From NCBI GenBank assembly GCA_034664165.1, contig JAXDIE010000006.1, forward strand, positions 1-34,055: a DNA stretch of 34,055 nucleotides, read 5' to 3'. The position numbers and the translations under genes were made by a program. The notes beneath the pieces were generated by a model. It did not search any database. It was not told where the DNA came from and was given only the letters and a program-made list of their open reading frames with translations. Positions 7,240-15,441 of this stretch are shown in pieces; the stretch's first letter is position 1; each line of letters opens with the position of its first letter. Source of the stretch: JACCVG01 sp034664165. GTDB lineage: Bacteria > Actinomycetota > Thermoleophilia > Solirubrobacterales > Thermoleophilaceae.

Positions 7240-8822
7240 GCGGACTCGCCCGACAGCCGCACCTCCTCGAGGTCGAGGTCGTGTTCCACCGTGCGCATCA
7301 CCTCATCGGTGATCGTCCCGGAGTTACGCAGCTCGATCAGGACCTCGCGCTGGGCCTCGATCAGCTCGCGCAGGGTGCGCGCGTAGGTCTGCGAGCGAGC
7401 CTCGAGCTTGGCGCCCTTCTCGTGGTCCGGGCCCAGCTCGAAGCGGGTGGCCCGATACTCGTAGAGGCCGCGCAGGCGCTCGATCGTGTCGTCGTAGGTC
7501 CATTCGGCTTCGGCCAGCTCCTCGATCCGCCGCGACGCCGCGCGGGCCGCATGCACGCGCGCGTAGCGCTCCTCGCGCGCGTCGAGGTCGTCGCGCTCCA
7601 CCCTCAGCAGCTTGATCACCAGCGGAAGGGTCAGGCCCTGGCCGACCAGCGTGACGGCGATGACGCAGAAGGTGAGGAAGACGATGAGGTCGCGATCGGG
7701 GAACGGTCCGCCGCCCGCCACGGCGAGAGGGATTGCCAGGGCGGCCGCCATCGACACCGCGCCGCGCATGCCCGACCAGGCGATGACCATCACCACGCGC
7801 GGGCTCGGGTAGGGATCCCGCATCCGCAGCTGCTCGCTCAGCAGTCGCGGGAGGTAGGTGAGGATGAACACCCAGACAACGCGGATGACCACGACCAGGC
7901 CCGAGATCAGCAAGCCGTAGGCGACCAGCCTCAGGGCCGGGATGTCGCTCAACCTGGCCAGCACCACCGGCCACTGCAGCCCTATGAGCACGAACAGGAA
8001 TGCGTTGAGCAGGAACTGGAGCACCTCCCAGAAGGCGTAGGTCTGAATCCGCACCGTCGCGGTCGTCAGCCGGGATGCGTGCCAGCCCATGTAGAGGCCG
8101 ACTGTCACGGCGGCGATCACACCCGAGAACCCGAGCTGCTCGGCGGGCAGGTAGGCCGCATAGCCGGTGAGCAACGAGATCGTGATCTCGGTGGGCGGGT
8201 CATCCAGCCTGGCGCGGACCTGCTTGGTGACCCAGCCGACGGCCAGGCCCACGGCCACTCCCCCGACCCCTGTGAGAATGAACTGCCCGCCCGCCTCGGC
8301 CAGCGAGAACGTGCCTGTCACCACGGCCGCAATCGCGAACTTGTAGAGAACAAGCGCGGTCCAGTCGTTGGTGAGGCTCTCGCCCTCGAGGATCGTCAGG
8401 GCCCTACGCGGGACCCCCAGGCGCCTGAGGATCTCGCCGCCCGCCACCGAGTCCGTGGGCGAGACGATGGCTCCGACCACGAACGCCGCCGGCCATCCCA
8501 TGCCGACCAGGTAATGCGCCGCCAGGGCGACCCCGACCGTGGTGGCCAGCACGAGCCCGATGGCCAGCAAGCCGATCGGCCGCAGGTTCCTCCTCAGCTC
8601 CCTGACGGAGACGAAGAGGGCCGCGGCGTACAACAGCGGCGGCAGGAAGATGACGAGCACCACGTTCGGCTGGAGCTCGATGGTCGGGATGGCCGGCACG
8701 AAGCCGATGGCCGTCCCGCCCAGCACCAGCAGGATGGGGTACGGAACCCTGCTTTTGTGGGCGACGACCGCCAGCGCGGCGATGGTCGCCAGCAGGCCGA
8801 CCAGTATCAGCTCGTAGTGCAC
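7236..8822 (-). CDS. CPA1-family Na+/H+ antiporter
   Basis: 528 aa monovalent cation/proton antiporter of the plasma membrane, for pH and sodium homeostasis. About 12 transmembrane helices fill residues 1-400. The first part holds LPPLLYAAALFVS, and the ion-binding helix carries VSPTDSVAGGEIL and EGESLTNDWTALVLY with the conserved ND pair (CPA1 proteins more often read NDA or NDG there). The last 120 residues are a charged cytosolic helical tail, which may regulate transport. The start is GTG at 8822. The stop overlaps the DUF3817 ATG. The gene lies 29 bases after mscL. Confidence 0.92.
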   Translation of the reverse strand: MHYELILVGLLATIAALAVVAHKSRVPYPILLVLGGTAIGFVPAIPTIELQPNVVLVIFLPPLLYAAALFVSVRELRRNLRPIGLLAIGLVLATTVGVALAAHYLVGMGWPAAFVVGAIVSPTDSVAGGEILRRLGVPRRALTILEGESLTNDWTALVLYKFAIAAVVTGTFSLAEAGGQFILTGVGGVAVGLAVGWVTKQVRARLDDPPTEITISLLTGYAAYLPAEQLGFSGVIAAVTVGLYMGWHASRLTTATVRIQTYAFWEVLQFLLNAFLFVLIGLQWPVVLARLSDIPALRLVAYGLLISGLVVVIRVVWVFILTYLPRLLSEQLRMRDPYPSPRVVMVIAWSGMRGAVSMAAALAIPLAVAGGGPFPDRDLIVFLTFCVIAVTLVGQGLTLPLVIKLLRVERDDLDAREERYARVHAARAASRRIEELAEAEWTYDDTIERLRGLYEYRATRFELGPDHEKGAKLEARSQTYARTLRELIEAQREVLIELRNSGTITDEVMRTVEHDLDLEEVRLSGESA

Positions 8823-8851
8823 GCCTTAAGCGTGTCAGAGCGCGGCTTGGT

Positions 8852-9256
8852 TCAGGCGACGGGTTGGACCACTGCCGTGCAGTAGGCGCAGCGGCGGGCG
8901 GCATTCGGGATGCTCGAGAGACACTCCGGGCACTCGCGCGTCTTTGGGTCGTCGGGCTTCTCGAAGCGATTCAGGAGGTGGTTGGTGGGCTTGACCACGA
9001 AGAAGAACACCACCCCCGCCACGATCAGGAACGAGATCAGCGCGTTGAAGAAGAGCCCGTAGGTGAACGTGCTGTGGTTGATCGTGAAGGTCAGGTCCGA
9101 GAAGTCCGGCTGGCCCCCGATGGCCGCGATCAGCGGCGTGATGAGGCTCTTGGTGAGAGCCGTGACCACCGCGGTGAACGCGGTGCCGATCACGACGGCA
9201 ACCGCCAGATCCACGAGGTTGCCACGCAGGATGAACTCGCGGAATTCCTTCAGCAT
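8852..9256 (-). CDS. mscL: Large-conductance mechanosensitive channel with C-terminal zinc ribbon
   Basis: MscL releases solutes through the membrane on osmotic downshock. The family N-terminus MLKEFREFILRGNLVDLAVAVVIG is clear, with two membrane helices (about 16-42 and 68-92) and the periplasmic loop between. The usual cytosolic helix bundle is replaced or followed by a zinc-ribbon-like C-terminus in which CPEC (109-112) and CAYC (123-126) could bind one metal. The total of 134 aa is normal. Similar Cys-rich ends occur in some actinobacterial MscL proteins. It lies between the RTX-repeat gene and the antiporter, on the same strand. Confidence 0.95.
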   Translation of the reverse strand: MLKEFREFILRGNLVDLAVAVVIGTAFTAVVTALTKSLITPLIAAIGGQPDFSDLTFTINHSTFTYGLFFNALISFLIVAGVVFFFVVKPTNHLLNRFEKPDDPKTRECPECLSSIPNAARRCAYCTAVVQPVA

Positions 9257-9311
9257 TCCCCTGTTCTTCCCAGTCGGCCCGGACGGAACTCCGGCCGACG
9301 CACCCAGGCGG

Positions 9312-9875
9312 CTACGGAATCGACTTCTCCTTCTCGCAGCCGCCCAGCGCCTTGTCCTTGCCGGCCGCCCCGCTGCAGAGGTCCTTGTTCTTCCCGCCGT
9401 CCATCAGGTCGTTGCCCGACTCGCCCAGCAGGTCGTCGTTGCCGGCGTTGCCGTTGATGGCGTCGTTGCCTGGGCCGCCGTGAAGCTCGTCGTTGCCGTC
9501 TCCGCCGACGATCCGCGGCGGGTTGTCCAGACCGCCGAGAGCCTTGCCCTTGCTGAAGTCGTTGCCCAGGCCGCCGTCGACGAAGTCGTCGCCCGAGGAG
9601 CCCAGGAGCAAGTCCTCCCCATCGGAGCCGCAGATGGTGTCGTCGCCGAGCCCGCCGTCGACCTTGTCGTCGCCGCCGCCCGTGTTGATCACGTCATCCC
9701 CGCTCGTGCCGATCACCAGGTCATCCGTATCGGAAAGCGGATCGCCATCGTCGTTCACGGTGATCGTGACCGGGATCCCGTTGCAGTTGCCGGGCGCGGG
9801 TATGGCCAGCGCCGGCACGGCGGCGAGAGCCGTGAGTAGTGCTGCGCTGAAGATTGCTGCGACGGTCCGGCTCAT
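9312..9875 (-). CDS. Secreted calcium-binding RTX-repeat protein
   Basis: 187 aa protein with a Sec-type signal peptide (MSRTVAAIFSAALLTALAAVPALA, about 1-24, cleavage after ALA). Tandem nonapeptide-like units follow, such as GTSGDDVINTGGGDDKV and GGLGDDTICGSDGEDLL, which form calcium-binding beta-rolls in the hemolysin repeat family. The C-terminus has a Cys pair (LCSGAAGKDKALGGC). A good ribosome site GAGGAGG precedes ATG 9875. There is no type I secretion system nearby and no C-terminal T1SS signal is recognised, so Sec export is the likely route. The role could be cell-surface calcium binding or adhesion. No enzyme domain was seen. Confidence 0.85.
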   Translation of the reverse strand: MSRTVAAIFSAALLTALAAVPALAIPAPGNCNGIPVTITVNDDGDPLSDTDDLVIGTSGDDVINTGGGDDKVDGGLGDDTICGSDGEDLLLGSSGDDFVDGGLGNDFSKGKALGGLDNPPRIVGGDGNDELHGGPGNDAINGNAGNDDLLGESGNDLMDGGKNKDLCSGAAGKDKALGGCEKEKSIP

Positions 9876-9928
9876 CTGGCTGCCTCCTCGAAATTACGGT
9901 GAAGCCAGCCTAACCCGTCCGGATGGGC

Positions 9929-10327
9929 CTAGTACCCGTTGCTCTGTCCCGCCTTGTCCAGCTGGTGCTGGAAATCACTGCTCTGGGTGATGCCGAAAAT
10001 AAACAGGCCTACGAGCAGCGAAATGGCGATGGCCAGCAGCAAGCCGAGGATGCTGGTGATGATCCCTGCCATAGCCATGCCGCCGCGACCTGCGGCGGGG
10101 TTGCGGGTGGCCGCCTTGCGGCCGAGCACGCCGAAGATGATTCCGAGGACGCCGAAGACGAAAGCGATCGGGAAGAACAAGACCGCGGTGATCAAAGCCA
10201 GGATGCCCATGACCAGCGCGGCCACGGCCATGCCGTTGTCGGACCCCTGGGCGGCCATCGGCGGTGGGCCCGGCGGAACGATCGGCGGCTGCTGCTGCGG
10301 CAGCGGCGGCGGCGGTACATCGGTCAT
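9929..10327 (-). CDS. DUF4190 domain membrane protein
   Basis: 132 aa protein with a Pro/Gln-rich cytosolic N-terminus (about 1-30) followed by two hydrophobic helices (about 33-63 and 85-112). These enclose a short GRKAATRNPAAGRGG loop, the pattern of DUF4190 proteins (NGMAVAALVMGIL...GVLGIIFGVLGR). Function is unknown; many actinobacterial genomes have several copies. The ribosome site GGAGGAG lies before ATG 10327. It stands alone between the CFA synthase and the RTX gene. Confidence 0.82.
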   Translation of the reverse strand: MTDVPPPPLPQQQPPIVPPGPPPMAAQGSDNGMAVAALVMGILALITAVLFFPIAFVFGVLGIIFGVLGRKAATRNPAAGRGGMAMAGIITSILGLLLAIAISLLVGLFIFGITQSSDFQHQLDKAGQSNGY

Positions 10328-10366
10328 CGGGATCTCCTCCGTTGCTGGCGGCTTACGATGGACGCA

Positions 10367-11671
10367 TCATGAAGCACCTGGGAGGAGTGCGGAGGTAACG
10401 GCCCGCCCGGATCCGCCGGCCGCGTTCACCGTCTCGGCGCGCTCGGTTCGCTGACCCGCAGGCTCGGCGGGCTTGTGGCAGCGCACCTGGTAGACCGACG
10501 TGAGGCCCCGCTCGAAGCCCATCCGCGCCGCCCGTAGGTAGACCCTCCAGACCCGAGCCCGCTCGGCGCCGGCCAGCTCGACGACTCGGTCGTAGTGAGA
10601 CTCGAAGTTGTCGATCCAGTGGGTCAGCGTGGTCGCGTAGTCGGCCGCGAACCCCTCCACGTGCTCGGTTGTCAGCCCCGCGCGCTCGATCGCCTGCACC
10701 ACGCGCGAGAGCGGTAGCGCCTCGCCGTCGGGGAACACGTAGCGGTCGGAGACCGGGCCCGTCTCCCTCTCCACAGCGGGCTGAAGCTCGGCGATCCCGT
10801 GGTTCAGAAGCCGGCCTCCCGGCCGTAGCAGGGCTGCGAGCTGCCTGGCGTACACGTCGATCTGGGCCTCCCCGACATGCTCCACCATGCCGATGCTCGA
10901 GATCGCGTCGAACGGCTCCTCGGCCAGCTCGCGGTAGTCGGCCAGGCGGATCTCGATTCGATCGGCAAGCCCGGCCTGCTCCACGCGCTCACGCGCGAGC
11001 TGGGCCTGCTCTTTGGAGAGGGTGATCCCGAGAACCTCGACACCGTGCTGCTCGGCCGCATGCATGGCGAAGCTGCCCCAGCCACAGCCGACGTCGAGCA
11101 CCCGCTGCCCGGGCTGCAGGGCGAGCTTTGTGCAGATCAGCTCGAGCTTGGTGCGCTGGGCCTCCTCCAGCGTGGAGGCACCGCGCGAGAAGATCCCACA
11201 GCTGTAGGTCATAGTCGGGTCGAGGAAGAGCTTGAAGAACTCGTTGCCAGCGTCGTAGTGGTAGGCCACTGCCGACCGGTCGCGAACCAGGCTGTGAAGC
11301 CGGCCGCGCTGACGCAGCTCGATCTCCGGGACCGGTGGGGGCGCAACAAGGCCGCATGCGCGCACGGCGGCGAGAGCCATGCGGGCCAGGCGCCGCCGCG
11401 GGATCGGCGGGGGCTCCCAGAAGGAGACGAGGTCGATCGCCGCGTCCAGATCGTCGACCTCGAGCAGGCCGGACACATACGCGCGGCCTATGCCGAGCTC
11501 GCCCGGTCGACGCAGAATGTGGGCAAGCGCCCGTGGCGATCGCAGCCGGAAGCGAGGCGCGTCCGGCGTGGTCCCTGGGATCGTCGTGCCATCCCAGAGC
11601 TCGACGGCGAACGGACGCTCGGGCAGCGCCCGGGGAAGCGCCACTTGAAGCGCCTTGGTTGAAGAGAGCAC
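10367..11671 (-). CDS. cfa: Cyclopropane-fatty-acyl-phospholipid synthase family protein
   Basis: SAM-dependent enzyme of the CFA/mycolic acid cyclopropane synthase family, which adds a methylene or methyl group to double bonds of membrane lipid acyl chains. The N-terminal lipid-binding region (RSPRALAHILRRPGELGIGRAYVSG) is followed by AYHYDAGNEFFKLFLDPTMTYSCG, then SAM motif I VLDVGCGWGSFA, and SSIGMVEHVG with the usual catalytic residues around it. GTG 11671 is preferred because the protein then starts LSSTKALQVALPRALPERPF, like relatives; an ATG at 11743 would add 24 unusual residues and overlap the LuxR gene. It is last in the eight-gene run. The C-terminus has a short polar extension. 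Confidence 0.9.
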   Translation of the reverse strand: MLSSTKALQVALPRALPERPFAVELWDGTTIPGTTPDAPRFRLRSPRALAHILRRPGELGIGRAYVSGLLEVDDLDAAIDLVSFWEPPPIPRRRLARMALAAVRACGLVAPPPVPEIELRQRGRLHSLVRDRSAVAYHYDAGNEFFKLFLDPTMTYSCGIFSRGASTLEEAQRTKLELICTKLALQPGQRVLDVGCGWGSFAMHAAEQHGVEVLGITLSKEQAQLARERVEQAGLADRIEIRLADYRELAEEPFDAISSIGMVEHVGEAQIDVYARQLAALLRPGGRLLNHGIAELQPAVERETGPVSDRYVFPDGEALPLSRVVQAIERAGLTTEHVEGFAADYATTLTHWIDNFESHYDRVVELAGAERARVWRVYLRAARMGFERGLTSVYQVRCHKPAEPAGQRTERAETVNAAGGSGRAVTSALLPGAS

Positions 11672-11708
11672 GAGCGAAAAATACCCAACAAGCGGTGGGT
11701 CGAATCCC

Positions 11709-12578
11709 TTAGGAGTCTTCTCCCGGCCCCAGGTATCGCGCAACTGCCTCCGCGCGATTCGACGCGTTCAGCTTTCGCAGTATCCGGCCCACGTGGCCCT
11801 TCACGGTTTCGGGCGACACCACGAGCTCCCGTGCGATGTCCCGGTTGGAGCGGCCCTCCGCCAGAAGGGCGGCCACCTGGCGCTCGCGCACGCTCAACAC
11901 CATCCGCCCGCGGTTGCCCGAGTCGACCCGCCCTCCGGGGGCGAACGTGGGCCCATGACCTTGATCGGAGGGCAACGACACGGGCGCTTCCAGGATCTCG
12001 GCCATCAGAGCCTGGGCGGATGCGCTCATGTAGCGCAGCTCACTGGAGACCTCGACGCTCCGGGCACGGAGCACGACGCGCTCGACGCACCCGGCGATGA
12101 TGGTCGCGAAGCCCGCCACCACCGCTCGGTCGACGGGCGTGACCTCGGGAGCGTCGCGGTCGAGCACCAGAAGGGCGAGCACGTGGGTCTCGGGCACGAT
12201 GGCCCCCATTGCAACGTGGCCCAGGCTCAGCTGGTCCTGTACGGCGCTGGCCCGCCGTGCCGGATCGGAGGAGATGCCCTCGATCAGGTCGTGCTCCAGC
12301 GTGTGGGGGCGAATCGGGATCGGACTCGAGAGCACCGACCTGCGAAGCATGTCGCTGGCGCCATCCAGGGGGTCTGACTCGCCGCCGGAGAGGGCGGAGT
12401 GGCCGACGGACAGCACCAGGCCGCGGTTGAAGCCGAAGTCGGCACAGGCAATTTCCACAGCGCGTGCGAAAAGCTCACCCACCGTGACCGACTCGCGCAG
12501 GCGCGCGCGGGCGGAAACAAGCGCCTCGAAGGTCTCGAGCGGCACTCCCAGCGCGCGGGCCTCGGCCACGGCCGACAT
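11709..12578 (-). CDS. GAF-like/LuxR-type transcriptional regulator
   Basis: 289 aa regulator. The C-terminus (about 228-284) is a LuxR/FixJ helix-turn-helix, LSVRERQVAALLAEGRSNRDIARELVVSPETVKGHVGR, in which VSPETVKGHV is the recognition helix. Residues about 20-190 look like a GAF-type sensing domain (VTVGELFARAVEIACADFGFNRGLVLSV...), also found in helR-like and related regulators. ATG 12578 overlaps the stop of the SCP2-ATPase gene (TGATG), so the two are translationally coupled. There is no receiver domain, so a small ligand or redox signal is likely. It may tune the lipid operon or distant genes. The ligand is unknown. Confidence 0.85.
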   Translation of the reverse strand: MSAVAEARALGVPLETFEALVSARARLRESVTVGELFARAVEIACADFGFNRGLVLSVGHSALSGGESDPLDGASDMLRRSVLSSPIPIRPHTLEHDLIEGISSDPARRASAVQDQLSLGHVAMGAIVPETHVLALLVLDRDAPEVTPVDRAVVAGFATIIAGCVERVVLRARSVEVSSELRYMSASAQALMAEILEAPVSLPSDQGHGPTFAPGGRVDSGNRGRMVLSVRERQVAALLAEGRSNRDIARELVVSPETVKGHVGRILRKLNASNRAEAVARYLGPGEDS

Positions 12579-13765
12579 CAAGCTTCCATGCCCAGCGGGC
12601 CGGCGGTGTCGCCCGCCAGGAACTGCCGGACGAAGTCCGAGGGAGAGGCGAACAGCTCATCGCGCATGGCCGCCTCGAGCACTCGGCCCTGCCAGAGCAC
12701 CGACACGTGGTCGCCGATGTGCTTGGCCAGCGACACGTTGTGCGTCACGACCACCATGGTGCCGCCGTGCTGGGTGTGCTGCTCCACCAGCAGGTCGGCC
12801 AGGAGGGCCGTGCGCACCGGGTCCAGGCCCGAGTCGGGCTCGTCGCACAGGACGATGCCCGGGTTGAGCACCAGCGAACGGGCCAGGCCGGCGCGCTTCT
12901 TCATGCCGCCGGACAGCTGGTTGGGAACCCTGTCGCCCGCATCAGCAAGGCCTACGGCCGCCAGGTGCTCCATCACGACCTCGCGGATCTCGGCCTCGTT
13001 GAGCGACGTGTGCTGGCGCAGCGGGAAGGCGACGTTGTCGTACAGGCTCATGGCGCTGAAGAGCGCGCCGTCCTGGTACATCACGCCGATCTCGCGGCGC
13101 AGGGCCAGCAGCTCGGAACGGCTCATCTGGCTGAGGGCGCGGCCGCGGATGAACACCTCGCCTGAGTCCGGCGGCAGAAGGCCCACCACGTGCTTCAGCA
13201 GAACGCTCTTGCCAGTGCCCGAGGGGCCGAGAACCACGGAGATCACGCCTTCCGGAATCGCCAGGTCGACGCCGGCCAGCACCTTGTGGTCGCCAAAGCT
13301 CTTGTGCACGTCGCGCGTCTCGATTGCCAACAGGTCGGCGGGGGGAGCGGTGTACCCGTCGGTACGAGGGGCCACGGCCGGCGGGTGCCAGCCGTTCTGC
13401 GGGGCGACAGCGGCCAGGAGGCCCCGCAGGATCGGGTCGACCTCGAGGTAGCGCCGCACCGGGCCCGTGGCCGTGACCTGGCCGCTGATCACAGCGGCCG
13501 TCATGGGCAGGAGCCCCCGGCTGAAGCCCTCGGCGTCATCGGCGGTCAGGGCGATCTCTATCTCGGCGGGCTCGCCGTCAGCGCCGAGTTGAGGCGGCGC
13601 ACGGTCCAGAAGAAGGGTGACCGAGTTGGCCTCCCCCTCGATCCGGAAGCTCACGCTAGTCCGCGCGTAATGGAGAAGGGCTACGCCGTGCAGCCCGGAC
13701 TCCAGCCCGGCCTGAAGCGCCGCGCGAAGCCGGCTCGCCGGGCTGGTCTCGCCTGGCTTGGTCAA
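12578..13765 (-). CDS. SCP2 sterol-carrier domain fused to Mce-type ABC ATPase (MlaF/MkL-like)
   Basis: 395 aa fusion. Residues about 10-120 look like an SCP2 (sterol carrier) lipid-binding domain: VSFRIEGEANSVTLLL...AEIEIALTADDAEGFSRGLLPM...VISGQVTATGPVRRYLE. Residues 148-385 are an MlaF/MkL ATPase with Walker A GPSGTGKS (180-187), Q-loop Q231 in MYQDGALFSAMSLYDNVAFPLR, signature LSGGMKKR (284-291), Walker B IVLCDEPDSGLDP and switch H342. Mce systems need such an ATPase with YrbE permeases, and the nearby Mce operon lacks one. The start is TTG 13765 overlapping the previous stop (TTGA); the frame open upstream is low-complexity and lies within the oxidoreductase gene. ATPase identity is very sure, the SCP2 assignment fairly sure. 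Confidence 0.9.
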   Translation of the reverse strand: MTKPGETSPASRLRAALQAGLESGLHGVALLHYARTSVSFRIEGEANSVTLLLDRAPPQLGADGEPAEIEIALTADDAEGFSRGLLPMTAAVISGQVTATGPVRRYLEVDPILRGLLAAVAPQNGWHPPAVAPRTDGYTAPPADLLAIETRDVHKSFGDHKVLAGVDLAIPEGVISVVLGPSGTGKSVLLKHVVGLLPPDSGEVFIRGRALSQMSRSELLALRREIGVMYQDGALFSAMSLYDNVAFPLRQHTSLNEAEIREVVMEHLAAVGLADAGDRVPNQLSGGMKKRAGLARSLVLNPGIVLCDEPDSGLDPVRTALLADLLVEQHTQHGGTMVVVTHNVSLAKHIGDHVSVLWQGRVLEAAMRDELFASPSDFVRQFLAGDTAGPLGMEA

Positions 13766-15441
13766 CCGCGCTTCCCGAGCTCGACAGCGTGGGGCACGGC
13801 GACGCGGCCGTTGGCTGATGCCGCGGGTGCGCTTCCGTTCGACGACCGCGCGTGCGCAGCAGGCGCCGGCCGCGACGAACGCCCGCGCAGGGCCTTGATC
13901 ACGGTCTTGCCCGCGATCTGGCCGGGGATGCCGCTGATCCCGCCAGTCGGGTGGGTTCCCGCGCCGGTCAGGAACAGGCCCTCGACCGGGGTCTTGTAGG
14001 AGCCGAAGCCGAACGCCGGGCGCAGCGGGCCGAAGCGGGCTGCCACCGGATCCACGTGGTAGACGTTGCCATCGGTCGCGTTGAAGCGGTCGGCCAGCTC
14101 GGGGCCCGAGCGGACGCAGCGGCCGATCTCGAGCGAGTCGAGGCCCTCGTAGTACTCGGCGCACTCGGCCAGGACGTGCTGGCCCACCTCATCGCGCTTT
14201 GACTCCCAGGACTCGATCGGGTTGGCCGGCACGATTCCCGACCACAGCCAGAAAGTGTCCTGGCCGTCGGGGCCCTGGCCGGGATCGATCGCAGTCGGCA
14301 CGATCCCGATGAACGGGATCTGCTTGGGCCAGCGCCTGGCCACGACGGCGTCCCAGGCCTCGACGTGATCCTCGAACGTGTGCCAGCTGCAGATCGGCGC
14401 CCGCAGATCCAGCCCGTCCTTGCGCCAGGCGTTGTGCTTGGGCAGGTCGAGCCGTCCGGACAGGGCGACATCGATCTTCAGCGAAGCCGCCTCGACGGTC
14501 GAGGTCGGGATGTTGCCCGCGCGCCGTTCCATCTGCTCGGGCATCGAGCCGCCGGGCAGCAGCCTGGTCAGCGTCTGCTTGGGGTCGTTGCTGGCCAGGA
14601 CGGTGCCGGCACGCAGCTCCTCGCCGCCTTCCAGGCGGACGCCCTCGATACCGCCCGAGCCCACCAGCAGCTCCTCGACGCGTGCGGATGTGCGGATACG
14701 GCCGCCGTTGTCGGTCAGACACGCTGCCAATGCCGCGGGCAGCGATCCTGATCCGCCCTGGAACCGGGCCGAGTTGGTCCGCTGGCACACGGCCAGGTAG
14801 ATCAGCGCCCATCCCGTGGCGTCCTGGGTCATCCAGGAGAACGGGGGCATTGCGGCCAGCGCCCCCTGCACCAGCGGGTGCTCGAAGTTCTCCGTGATCA
14901 CCTCTGCGTGGGAGCCCGCGAACAGCCGCGCGATCGGCAGGAGCTCCTTGCGGTGCCGCAGCGCCGCGCCCAGCGTCTTGATCACCGCGCCCGGCGCAGG
15001 CCGGGTCGGGTGCGTGAGCATCATCGGGGTCACCAGGTCCATGGCCGCGTCGAGCGTCCGCGACATCCGCAGCCACGAGTCGGCGTCCTTCTTGGAGAAG
15101 TGCCGGATCTCGTCGGCCGTCTTTGCGGCGTCCTTCCAGATGGCGATCGACGCTCCCTCCGGGTCCAGATGCACGTGGTAGGGGTCGGCGATCAGCTGGT
15201 TCAGCCCGTAGCGCTTGAGGTTCAGGTCGGCCTCGATGGTCGTGGCCCGGAAGAGCGACGCCTGGATGCCTCCCTCGTTGATGCTGTGCCCAGGGGCGGC
15301 GGGGATGATCGGGTTGGTGCCGAGCATGCCGCCGACCGTCGGCGAGGCCTCGAGCACGGTCAGCTCGTGCCCGGCCTTGGCCAGATAGCACGCTGCCGTG
15401 AGCCCGTTGTGGCCTGCGCCGATGACGATTACCTGGCTCAT
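13762..15441 (-). CDS. FAD-dependent phytoene desaturase-like oxidoreductase
   Basis: 559 aa flavoprotein of the CrtI/PYROXD2-like family. The N-terminal dinucleotide motif VIVIGAGHNGLTAACYLAKAG is followed by the acidic end LEA, and the C-terminus carries the FAD motif GLFLTGAGTHPTGGISGIPGQ. Relatives desaturate, isomerise or saturate carotenoids and retinoids, but many are of unknown substrate. ATG 15441 overlaps the stop of the membrane-protein gene (ATGA). A 35-residue Ala/Ser/Pro-rich tail follows the last conserved helix. It lies between an unknown membrane protein and the SCP2-ATPase, so a lipid or terpenoid substrate is likely. The substrate and direction of the reaction are not known. 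Confidence 0.9.
   Translation of the reverse strand: MSQVIVIGAGHNGLTAACYLAKAGHELTVLEASPTVGGMLGTNPIIPAAPGHSINEGGIQASLFRATTIEADLNLKRYGLNQLIADPYHVHLDPEGASIAIWKDAAKTADEIRHFSKKDADSWLRMSRTLDAAMDLVTPMMLTHPTRPAPGAVIKTLGAALRHRKELLPIARLFAGSHAEVITENFEHPLVQGALAAMPPFSWMTQDATGWALIYLAVCQRTNSARFQGGSGSLPAALAACLTDNGGRIRTSARVEELLVGSGGIEGVRLEGGEELRAGTVLASNDPKQTLTRLLPGGSMPEQMERRAGNIPTSTVEAASLKIDVALSGRLDLPKHNAWRKDGLDLRAPICSWHTFEDHVEAWDAVVARRWPKQIPFIGIVPTAIDPGQGPDGQDTFWLWSGIVPANPIESWESKRDEVGQHVLAECAEYYEGLDSLEIGRCVRSGPELADRFNATDGNVYHVDPVAARFGPLRPAFGFGSYKTPVEGLFLTGAGTHPTGGISGIPGQIAGKTVIKALRGRSSRPAPAAHARSSNGSAPAASANGRVAVPHAVELGKRG

Noticed and set aside
7281..8885. Long 534-codon open frame on the plus strand
   Set aside because: It is the antisense frame of the clear CPA1 antiporter. 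Its product is charged, His- and Arg-rich and without family features.
13766..14164. N-terminal extension of the SCP2-ATPase frame
   Set aside because: Arg/Pro-rich nonsense that overlaps the C-terminus of the FAD oxidoreductase; the TTG at 13765 overlapping the stop is a better start.
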